A stretch of 15,629 nucleotides of DNA, from NCBI GenBank assembly GCA_026389055.1, contig JAPLIO010000179.1:1-15629 (forward strand), given 5' to 3'. The stretch's first letter is position 1. The number at the start of each line of letters is the position of its first letter. Shown one piece after another: positions 6,460-12,600 of this stretch. The translations under genes were made by a program, and so were the position numbers. The notes under the pieces are model-generated. The model saw only the letters and a program-made list of their open reading frames with translations. It was not told the origin of the DNA and did not search any database. This DNA comes from Candidatus Melainabacteria bacterium. GTDB lineage: Bacteria > Cyanobacteriota > Vampirovibrionia > Vampirovibrionales > JAJTHC01.

Positions 6460-7282
6460 ACTATTTAAACCTACCTCAGAAGGTACACGTACCTTAGCAG
6501 TACTAAGTACTGCTGATATTACGACTTCAACGCCTTACAAGCCCTTGCTTGAGACCTTGAATCGTCATTCCGGTCGTAATAACAATGGTCGTATTACTTG
6601 CCGTCATAAAAGTGCTGGTAATAAAAAACAGTATCGTTTAATTGATTTTAAACGGGATAAATTTGACATTCCTGCTAAAGTTGAAACGATTGAATACGAT
6701 CCATATCGCAACTCTCGTATTTCTTTAGTGGTTTATCACGATGGAGAAAGACGCTATATTGTTCACCCTCATGGGTTAGCTGTTGGCGATTTAATTCAAA
6801 GTGGTGCCAAATCTGAAATTAAAGTTGGTAACGCATTACCGCTTGAGGCAATTCCTTTGGGTACGGTTGTTCATAACATTGAGTTGAAGCCAGGTAAAGG
6901 TGCTCAAATTGTACGCTCTGCTGGCGGATCGGCTCAATTACTTGCTAAAGAAGGTAAGTATGCAACATTGCGTTTGCCCAGTGGCGAAATGAGAAAAGTC
7001 TTAATTGCTTGCATGGCAACGATTGGTGTTGTTGATAATGCTGATTTTAAGAACATGAATCTTGGCAAAGCGGGACGTAATCGTTGGATGGGTGTTCGCC
7101 CAACCGTGCGTGGTTCTGTTATGAACCCAGTTGATCACCCTCATGGTGGTGGTGAAGGTAAAGCACCGATTGGTCGTCCTTCCCCAGTTACGCCTTGGGG
7201 TAAGCCTACGTTGGGTAAGAAAACTCGTAAGGCTAAGAAATATTCAACTCCCTTAATCGTTAGAAAAAGAAACGCTAAATAG
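6449..7282 (+). CDS. rplB: 50S ribosomal protein L2
   Basis: L2 is one of the most conserved 50S proteins, needed for subunit association and for peptidyl transferase structure. GRNNNGRITCRHKSAGNKK (42-60), and MNPVDHPHGGGEG (225-237) with the essential His at 230, are all present. At 277 residues it has the normal length. AGGAG at 6437-6441 is seven bases before the ATG, which overlaps the rplW end by 11 bp. The C-terminus is highly basic. Confidence 0.98.
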   Translation: MPIKLFKPTSEGTRTLAVLSTADITTSTPYKPLLETLNRHSGRNNNGRITCRHKSAGNKKQYRLIDFKRDKFDIPAKVETIEYDPYRNSRISLVVYHDGERRYIVHPHGLAVGDLIQSGAKSEIKVGNALPLEAIPLGTVVHNIELKPGKGAQIVRSAGGSAQLLAKEGKYATLRLPSGEMRKVLIACMATIGVVDNADFKNMNLGKAGRNRWMGVRPTVRGSVMNPVDHPHGGGEGKAPIGRPSPVTPWGKPTLGKKTRKAKKYSTPLIVRKRNAK

Positions 7283-7299
7283 TAGGAAATGAGGCTTTT

Positions 7300-7578
7300 A
7301 TGGCTCGGTCTTTAAAGAAGGGTATTTTCCAAGACCCTAAACTGAAGAAAAAGTTACTGCAATTAGAAGCTTCTACCAAGAAGTTTTTAATTAAAACGTG
7401 GTCCCGTTCGTCAATGATTACACCGTCGATGATTGGCTTGACAATAGCTGTTCATAATGGTAGATCTCACTTGCCTGTTTACATAACAGAACAAATGGTC
7501 GGTCATTTATTAGGTGAGTTTTCACCAACGCGAACATTTAAAGGTCATGGTGATGATCGCAAGGTAAAGAAAAAATAG
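7300..7578 (+). CDS. rpsS: 30S ribosomal protein S19
   Basis: S19 is in the 30S head and contacts the A-site tRNA and the intersubunit bridge. RSLKKGIFQD at the start and the signature HNGRSHLPVYITEQMVGHLL then GEFSPTRTFKGH match the family; 92 residues is standard. GAGG at 7291-7294 precedes ATG 7300 by five bases. Seventeen bp separate it from rplB. Confidence 0.98.
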   Translation: MARSLKKGIFQDPKLKKKLLQLEASTKKFLIKTWSRSSMITPSMIGLTIAVHNGRSHLPVYITEQMVGHLLGEFSPTRTFKGHGDDRKVKKK

Positions 7579-7592
7579 TGAGACCTTCTATA

Positions 7593-7931
7593 ATGAAAGT
7601 ATATGCAAGACAACGATATATTCCAACATCTGCTCGTAAGTTACGGCGTGTTATTAACCTCATTAGAGGCAAAAAAGTGTTAGACGCTTACGCAATTTTG
7701 CGTTCGACTCCTTTTGCTGCAACTGGTGTTGTTTTAGCTAAGTTGACAGAAGCAGTCGCTAGTGCCCATCAACAACAAGGATTGTCTCCTCAAGATTTGT
7801 TTGTTTGTGAGGTTTGTGCGGATGATGGTTCTACCCAGAAGCGGTTTCATCCTCGTGCCCAAGGCAGAGTGAATATGCGTCAAAAAAGAACCTGTCATAT
7901 TTCCCTCGCTGTTTCCCAGCAACTCGCGTAA
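7593..7931 (+). CDS. rplV: 50S ribosomal protein L22
   Basis: L22 lines the exit tunnel next to L4. ARQRYIPTSARKLRRVINLI, RGKKVLDAYAIL and the C-terminal hairpin RFHPRAQGRVNMRQKRTCHI are diagnostic. ATG 7593 gives 112 residues, the usual length, but its ribosome binding site is poor (GAGA). An in-frame GTG at 7578, overlapping the rpsS stop by one base, would add MRPSI and allow direct coupling; it cannot be ruled out. Confidence 0.95.
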   Translation: MKVYARQRYIPTSARKLRRVINLIRGKKVLDAYAILRSTPFAATGVVLAKLTEAVASAHQQQGLSPQDLFVCEVCADDGSTQKRFHPRAQGRVNMRQKRTCHISLAVSQQLA

Positions 7932-7947
7932 GATTTAGGAGTCTATC

Positions 7948-8721
7948 ATGATGGGACAAAAAGTCCACCCTACTGGTATTCGAGTCGGTCTAATTCAAGA
8001 TTGGGATTCGACTTGGTACTTTAAAAACAAAAAAACATTTGCTGACAGTTTAAAGCAAGATTATTCGATCAGAGAATACATCTTTGCTAAACATAAGACA
8101 TCAATGATTTCTTCTGTGCGAATTGCCCGTAAAGCAGAGCGTGTAATTATTTCAATTATTACAGCTCGTTCAGGTGTGCTAATTGGTAGAGGCGGTCAAG
8201 CCTTAGACCAATTACGTACAGGCTTAACACAGAAATTCAATTTGACTCATCTTCAATTAGAAATTTTAGAAGTTGATAAAGTAGATGCTGATGCAAAATT
8301 AATTGCTGATTCCATTGCTGCCCAACTTGAAAAACGGGTAACTTATCGTAGAGCCATGAAGCAAGCAATTTTAAAAGCACAAAAATCTAACGTTAAAGGC
8401 ATTAAAATCATGGTGTCTGGTCGGTTAGGTGGTGCTGAAATTGCCAGAACTGAATGGACTAAAGATGGTTGCATTCCCTTGCATACATTTAAAGCCAATA
8501 TTGATTATGGTGTGAGCCAAGCATATACCTTGTTCGGTATTATTGGTGTGAAGGTTTGGGTCTACCGTGAAGATGGCGTAATGGGTGTATTGAGCGTTTC
8601 CAACGTGAAGCCAAAATCTGCTCCTCAAGATGGGTCTGCTGGTAATAACAGAGATCAACAACAACGTGGCGATCGCGGTAAAGGTAATAATCGCCCCAAA
8701 AAGCGAACTGAAGTTAGGTAG
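7948..8721 (+). CDS. rpsC: 30S ribosomal protein S3
   Basis: S3 lines the mRNA entry channel and helps unwind mRNA. It starts (M)MGQKVHPTGIRVGL. A KH domain with the GRGG loop (80-83) spans about 39-108, and the S3 C-terminal domain (to ~212) contains GIKIMVSGRLGGAEIART. A 40-residue Gln/Asn/Lys/Arg-rich tail follows, common but variable in the family. AGGAG (7937-7941) is six bases before ATG 7948 and nine before ATG 7951; either could be used. Length 257. Confidence 0.97.
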   Translation: MMGQKVHPTGIRVGLIQDWDSTWYFKNKKTFADSLKQDYSIREYIFAKHKTSMISSVRIARKAERVIISIITARSGVLIGRGGQALDQLRTGLTQKFNLTHLQLEILEVDKVDADAKLIADSIAAQLEKRVTYRRAMKQAILKAQKSNVKGIKIMVSGRLGGAEIARTEWTKDGCIPLHTFKANIDYGVSQAYTLFGIIGVKVWVYREDGVMGVLSVSNVKPKSAPQDGSAGNNRDQQQRGDRGKGNNRPKKRTEVR

Positions 8722-8733
8722 GATTCTTTCATT

Positions 8734-9162
8734 ATGTTAATGCCAAAAAGAATGAAATTTAGAAAGTATCAGCGGGGTAATCTTGCTGGTTACGAAACCA
8801 GAGGAACAGTGCATGAATATGGCGATTACGCTATTGTTGCTGCTGATCCTGGTTGGATTACGAGTCGTCAAATTGAAGCTGCTCGTAGAACAATTGCCCG
8901 TGCTGTAAAGCGTGGCGGACGTACGTTTATTCGTATTTTCCCAAACAAAGCAGTTACAAGAAAACCTGCCGAAGTTCGGATGGGTAGCGGTAAAGGGAAC
9001 CCTGAATTTTGGGTTGCCGTCGTTAAGCCCGGTCGTATTTTGTTTGAATTGGCGGGTGTTAATGATGAATTATCACAAAAAGCACTAAAATTGGCAGTTC
9101 AAAAATTCCCAATTAAAGTGAAAGTAGTGAAAAAAACACGCTTAACCCAAGGAATTCGGTAA
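8734..9162 (+). CDS. rplP: 50S ribosomal protein L16
   Basis: L16 helps position A-site tRNA in the 50S subunit. It begins MLMPKRMKFRKYQRGN, the standard L16 start, which favours ATG 8734 over the internal ATG two codons on. KPAEVRMGSGKGNPEFWVAV (78-97) holds the conserved RMGSGKG loop. Length 142 is normal. It starts 12 bp after rpsC. Confidence 0.97.
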   Translation: MLMPKRMKFRKYQRGNLAGYETRGTVHEYGDYAIVAADPGWITSRQIEAARRTIARAVKRGGRTFIRIFPNKAVTRKPAEVRMGSGKGNPEFWVAVVKPGRILFELAGVNDELSQKALKLAVQKFPIKVKVVKKTRLTQGIR

Positions 9163-9163
9163 G

Positions 9164-9373
9164 ATGCATAAAAAAATATTGAAACCTTTACATGGTTTAT
9201 CTTCTGCTGATTTGCAGTTGAAGAAAACCGAGTTAGAAATGGGTTTGTTTCGCTTGAAAATTCAACGTTTAAGCGACGCTAGTTTCGATTCTTCTCAGTT
9301 TAAGAAGCTAAAGGCTCAAATCGCTTTTATTAATTTTCAATTAGCTCAAAGTGAGGATCTGGTTCATGCCTAA
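9164..9373 (+). CDS. rpmC: 50S ribosomal protein L29
   Basis: This small two-helix protein lies near the tunnel exit beside L23. The sequence is 69 residues, mostly helical, with the family pattern LKKTELEMGLFRLKIQRLSD in the middle. Recognition rests partly on position between rplP and rpsQ. ATG is one base after the rplP stop, with AAGGAA about ten bases upstream. Confidence 0.93.
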   Translation: MHKKILKPLHGLSSADLQLKKTELEMGLFRLKIQRLSDASFDSSQFKKLKAQIAFINFQLAQSEDLVHA

Positions 9374-9614
9374 AAGAGAACTTCAGGGGCTTGTGGTTTC
9401 TTGCAAGTCTCAAAAGACCATCGTTGTAGAAGTTAAACAACGAGATCAACATGCTAAATACGGTAAAATTCTTACCCATAGCACAAAATACCATGCCCAT
9501 GATGAACATGGTGTGGCTGCTTTAGGTGATACCGTGTTAGTGGTAGAATCAAGACCCATTAGTAAATTAAAGCGTTGGGCGTTGAAACAAGTGGTAACCC
9601 AATCGCAAGGTTAA
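9366..9614 (+). CDS. rpsQ: 30S ribosomal protein S17
   Basis: S17 is an OB-fold, early 16S-rRNA-binding protein. MPKRELQGLVVSCKSQKTIV and GDTVLVVESRPISKLKRW are the family features; 82 residues is normal. I chose ATG 9366, which overlaps the rpmC stop by 8 bp with GAGG ten bases upstream, over an in-frame GTG at 9351 that adds unrelated residues. Confidence 0.96.
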   Translation: MPKRELQGLVVSCKSQKTIVVEVKQRDQHAKYGKILTHSTKYHAHDEHGVAALGDTVLVVESRPISKLKRWALKQVVTQSQG

Positions 9615-9637
9615 ATAAAGTAAGGTAAGGTTTTGTC

Positions 9638-9997
9638 ATGATTCAACCAGAATCTCGATTAGTTGTTGCAGACAATACAGGCGCACAAGAATTATTGTGT
9701 ATTCGTGTATTGCGAGCATCTACAGCCTCAGTAGGTACAAAGATTGTTGCTACAGTTAAGGTGGCCTCGCCAAACCAATCTGTCAAAAAATCAGATGTTG
9801 TACTCGCTGTTGTTGTAAGAACAAAGTTCCCCATCCAACGTAAGGATGGTAGCTCTGTTCGGTTTAGTGATAATGCGGCTGTTATTATTAATAAAGACGG
9901 GAACCCTAAAGGGTCTCGTGTTTTTGGTCCCGTTGCTCGAGAGTTGAGAGAACACAATTTTATGAAAATTGTTTCCCTTGCTCCTGAAGTGCTTTAA
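9638..9997 (+). CDS. rplN: 50S ribosomal protein L14
   Basis: L14 takes part in intersubunit bridge B8 and binds the silencing factor RsfS. MIQPESRLVVADNTGAQELL at the start and RFSDNAAVIINKDGNPKGSR then VFGPVARELR near the end are highly conserved. Length 119, close to the usual 122. AAGG precedes the ATG. It lies 23 bp after rpsQ. Confidence 0.98.
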   Translation: MIQPESRLVVADNTGAQELLCIRVLRASTASVGTKIVATVKVASPNQSVKKSDVVLAVVVRTKFPIQRKDGSSVRFSDNAAVIINKDGNPKGSRVFGPVARELREHNFMKIVSLAPEVL

Positions 9998-10018
9998 AGT
10001 CAAAGTGGATTTAATTTA

Positions 10019-10249
10019 ATGTCAAAAGCATACAAGAAAAAAATACAACAAAAGAATGCTCAATCACGTTTTCACGTTAAAAAAGGTGATTCCGTGTATG
10101 TGTTGTCTGGCGATCATAAAGGAACCACTGCCGTGATTTCCTTAGTAAACCGTGCAACCAATCGTATCATTCTCTCTGGTATTACATTCCCCTCGGGTAA
10201 AGTGAAGTATATTCACGTTTCTAATGTGGCGTTAGCCAAAGCAGAATAA
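10019..10249 (+). CDS. rplX: 50S ribosomal protein L24, shortened form
   Basis: L24 is an assembly initiator that binds the 5' part of 23S rRNA. After a basic 17-residue start, the KOW motif HVKKGDSVYVLSGDHKGTTA (19-38) is clear, and IHVSNVAL (65-72) is the conserved end of the core. The protein has only 76 residues; L24 usually has about 100-120. The loop between the KOW domain and HVSNV is about 15 residues shorter than in E. coli, and the C-terminal part normally following SNV is missing. Position between rplN and rplE supports the call. The ribosome binding site is weak. Confidence 0.93.
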   Translation: MSKAYKKKIQQKNAQSRFHVKKGDSVYVLSGDHKGTTAVISLVNRATNRIILSGITFPSGKVKYIHVSNVALAKAE

Positions 10250-10286
10250 CTTTTTTCGAGAACAGACTGTTTAAGGTCCTTTTATT

Positions 10287-10850
10287 ATGAAAACACTTCA
10301 AGAAAAGTATAAAACAGAGATTGAACCCCAACTGTTTGAACACTTGGAACTAAAAAATAGACGCCAAGTGCCAAAAGTTGTGAAAGTCATTATCAACGTG
10401 GGTCTCGGTGATGCCTCTCAAAACGCTAAACTGTTGGAAGAAGCATTGAACCATGTAACACTCATTACAGGTCAAAAACCCTTAGTTACCAGAGCAAAAA
10501 AATCCATTGCGGGCTTCAAAGTTCGTGAAGGCATGCCTGTTGGCGTAATGGTTACATTACGTGGTGAAAGAATGTATCAATTTATCTCTAAATTGGTGAA
10601 CGTTGTATTGCCTCGGATTAGAGACTTTAGAGGCATTGCTGACGCTGGGTTTGATGGCAAAGGTAACTACAACCTTGGCCTAAAAGAACAGTTGATTTTC
10701 CCTGAAGTTGAGTACGATATGGTTACTCGGGTTCGTGGTATGAATATTTCTTTTGTTACTTCTGCTACCACTGATCACGATTCAAAAAAATTGTTGACCC
10801 TGTTGGGCTTCCCTTTCACCAATAAAGATAAAGCACTTGTGCTCGTCTAA
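10287..10850 (+). CDS. rplE: 50S ribosomal protein L5
   Basis: L5 binds 5S rRNA and contacts P-site tRNA. VPKVVKVIINVGLGDASQNA, GQKPLVTRAKKSIAGFKVRE and the segment DFRGIADAGFDGKGNYNLGL are the expected landmarks. At 187 residues it has the normal length. AAGG lies about ten bases before ATG 10287. Confidence 0.98.
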   Translation: MKTLQEKYKTEIEPQLFEHLELKNRRQVPKVVKVIINVGLGDASQNAKLLEEALNHVTLITGQKPLVTRAKKSIAGFKVREGMPVGVMVTLRGERMYQFISKLVNVVLPRIRDFRGIADAGFDGKGNYNLGLKEQLIFPEVEYDMVTRVRGMNISFVTSATTDHDSKKLLTLLGFPFTNKDKALVLV

Positions 10851-10874
10851 AATACGTTTAGGAGACTTTTTGTT

Positions 10875-11081
10875 TTGGCAAAAACATCTATGGTTGTTAA
10901 AGAGCAGAAGCATCAAGCACTCGCTCTTGAGGGTAAATTCCCTAAAACACGTTTAAGAAACCGTTGTTCCATTTGTGGTCGCCCCAGAGGGTATTATCGT
11001 CAATTCGGCATTTGCCGTTTGTGCTTAAGAAAATATGCACACGAAGGTAAAATTCCTGGCGTTACAAAGTCTAGCTGGTAA
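10875..11081 (+). CDS. rpsN: 30S ribosomal protein S14, zinc-binding type
   Basis: S14 is in the 30S head. This copy is the short, zinc-ribbon form (type Z): Cys31-x2-Cys34 and Cys47-x2-Cys50, with RNRCSICGRPRGYYRQFGIC and the terminal IPGVTKSSW. It starts at TTG 10875 with AGGAG at 10860-10864, ten bases upstream; MAKTSMVVKE matches the family start. At 68 residues it is a few longer than the usual 61, owing to the segment before Cys31. Its position between rplE and rpsH is canonical for spc operons. Confidence 0.97.
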   Translation: MAKTSMVVKEQKHQALALEGKFPKTRLRNRCSICGRPRGYYRQFGICRLCLRKYAHEGKIPGVTKSSW

Positions 11082-11095
11082 AAGGTTCAATCACT

Positions 11096-11482
11096 ATGTA
11101 TTCTGATCCAATAGCCGATATGTTGACACGCATTAGAAATGCTCAGCGTGTTGGACATAACGAAGTATCTCTTCCAAAATCAAAATTGAAAGCTGAAATT
11201 GCTAAAATTTTGGTTAAGCAAGGGTTTATCAAATCATTTTCAATGGTAGATGAGCGGACGCTTTCTTTACAGTTGAAGTATGACCGTAAAGGTGAACCTA
11301 TTATTCAGTACTTGAAAAAAGTCAGTAAGCCTGGTCTTCGCGTCTATTCTAAAGCAACCAGATTGCCTAGAATATTAGGTGGTGCTGGTACTGCCATTGT
11401 CAGTACGAGTAAGGGTCTACTAACAGATCAAGAAGCCCGTACCCAAGGCGTTGGCGGAGAAGTTCTCTGCTACGTTTACTAG
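11096..11482 (+). CDS. rpsH: 30S ribosomal protein S8
   Basis: S8 binds the central domain of 16S rRNA, and in E. coli represses the spc operon. DPIADMLTRIRNAQRVGH at the start, KPGLRVYSKATRLPRILGGA, and STSKGLLTDQEARTQGVGGE near the end are diagnostic. Length 128 is standard. AAAGG precedes ATG 11096 by about ten bases; 14 bp separate it from rpsN. Confidence 0.98.
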   Translation: MYSDPIADMLTRIRNAQRVGHNEVSLPKSKLKAEIAKILVKQGFIKSFSMVDERTLSLQLKYDRKGEPIIQYLKKVSKPGLRVYSKATRLPRILGGAGTAIVSTSKGLLTDQEARTQGVGGEVLCYVY

Positions 11483-11512
11483 GTCTCTCACTTTTTCTTT
11501 TGTCGTAGTTTT

Positions 11513-11540
11513 TTGAAGATTATGACAGTTCAGGTATAAT
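11513..11540 (+). promoter_or_regulatory. Possible internal promoter before rplF
   Basis: In the 70-bp rpsH-rplF gap, TTGAAG (11513-11518) and a perfect TATAAT (11535-11540) are 16 bp apart. A start near 11547 would fall after the AGGA ribosome binding site at 11543-11546, giving an almost leaderless message, which argues against regular use. Confidence 0.25.
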
Positions 11541-11552
11541 TTAGGATTATTT

Positions 11553-12101
11553 ATGATGATGTCTAGAATCGGTAAAGCACCTATTACGCTTCCTGCAGGG
11601 GTTGAAATAACCATTGCTGAAGGTAATGTGGTTACCGTTAAAGGTTCCAGAGGATCTTTAACGCAACAATTCCGCTCTGAAATGTTAATTGAAGTTGAAG
11701 GCAACGAGATTAAAGTTTCCCCAAAGGGAACGACTCGGTTGCACCAAGCCCTTCATGGGTTAACCAGAACATTGGTTGCCAACATGGTTGAAGGTGTTTC
11801 TAAGGGTTTTGAAAAAAACTTAGAACTGATTGGTGTGGGTTATAAAGCCCAAGTTCAAGGTCAATTATTGGTATTACAATTAGGGTATAGTCACCCAGTT
11901 GAAGTGGAGATTCCAGCTGGCATGGAAGTTAAAGTCGATGCCAATACCAAAGTTTCAATTAAGGGCAATAGCAAACAAGCCGTTGGCGATTTAGCTGCGT
12001 TTGTTCGGTCTAAACGGCCACCAGAACCTTACAAAGGTAAGGGTGTTAAGTATGCTGGAGAAGTTATTATTCGCAAAGCAGGTAAATCTGGTAAGAAGTA
12101 A
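11553..12101 (+). CDS. rplF: 50S ribosomal protein L6
   Basis: L6 lies at the base of the L7/L12 stalk near the factor-binding site. MSRIGKAPITLPAGVEI opens it, and RSKRPPEPYKGKGVKYAGE close to the C-terminus is the family signature; two similar alpha/beta domains lie between. Three consecutive ATG codons (11553, 11556, 11559) precede SRIGK; AGGA at 11543-11546 best suits the first, while homology fits the third. Length is 180-182, normal. Confidence 0.97.
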   Translation: MMMSRIGKAPITLPAGVEITIAEGNVVTVKGSRGSLTQQFRSEMLIEVEGNEIKVSPKGTTRLHQALHGLTRTLVANMVEGVSKGFEKNLELIGVGYKAQVQGQLLVLQLGYSHPVEVEIPAGMEVKVDANTKVSIKGNSKQAVGDLAAFVRSKRPPEPYKGKGVKYAGEVIIRKAGKSGKK

Positions 12102-12140
12102 TGGGTTTACAAATCATTCATAAAGTAGGCGAAAAACCTT

Positions 12141-12512
12141 ATGTATAAACAAATTAACAGAAAAGTTGATACTCAAAAACGTCATCGCCGTATTCGTAAG
12201 AAGTTGTCGGGTACGACAGAATTTCCAAGATTGGCCGTTTATAGAAGTAATAAACATATCGTCGCTCAAATTATTGATGATTCTACGCATGCGACTTTGG
12301 TTGCTGCTAGTTCATTAGATAAAGAGTTGAGAAGCCAAGAAGGTTTTTCCGGTGCTAACGTTGCTGCTGCTACCGCAGTAGGTGAATTATTAGCGAAACG
12401 AGCTATCGAAAAAGGGCTTTCAGGTGTTGTATTTGACCGTGGTGGTAACTTGTACCACGGAAGAGTTGCCGCCTTAGCAGAAGCCGCTAGAGCGGGCGGT
12501 TTGGTATTCTAA
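12141..12512 (+). CDS. rplR: 50S ribosomal protein L18
   Basis: L18 brings 5S rRNA into the central protuberance together with L5. RIRKKLSGTTEFPRLAVYRS, NKHIVAQIIDD and the end YHGRVAALAEAARAGGLVF are typical; 123 residues is standard. It is the last ribosomal-protein gene of the cluster and is followed 31 bp later by a strong terminator. Confidence 0.98.
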   Translation: MYKQINRKVDTQKRHRRIRKKLSGTTEFPRLAVYRSNKHIVAQIIDDSTHATLVAASSLDKELRSQEGFSGANVAAATAVGELLAKRAIEKGLSGVVFDRGGNLYHGRVAALAEAARAGGLVF

Positions 12513-12543
12513 TTTTTTAGAACAGACTCCTTCAAATAGTTGT

Positions 12544-12585
12544 ATAATAGAGGTTAATCGTTGAGATTAGCCTCTATTATTTTTT
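12544..12585 (+). terminator. Strong rho-independent terminator closing the ribosomal cluster
   Basis: Bases 12544-12558 pair with 12566-12580 in a 15-bp stem with a single G-T pair, loop CGTTGAG, immediately followed by a T-run to 12585. It lies on the plus strand just after rplR, so transcription of the S10-spc cluster should end here. TATAAT at 12543-12548 overlaps the stem; no matching -35 was found. Confidence 0.92.
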
Positions 12586-12600
12586 GAAAGGGTTTTCCCG

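Noticed and set aside
9351..9365. GTG start of S17 at 9351
   Set aside because: Adds MRIWF, which is not S17-like; the ATG at 9366 gives the expected MPKRELQG start.
9643..9957. Minus-strand frames opposite rplN and other ribosomal genes
   Set aside because: Antisense shadows of highly conserved genes.
12543..12548. TATAAT as the promoter of the M16 peptidase
   Set aside because: No -35 element at proper distance, and the resulting start would lie inside the terminator stem.
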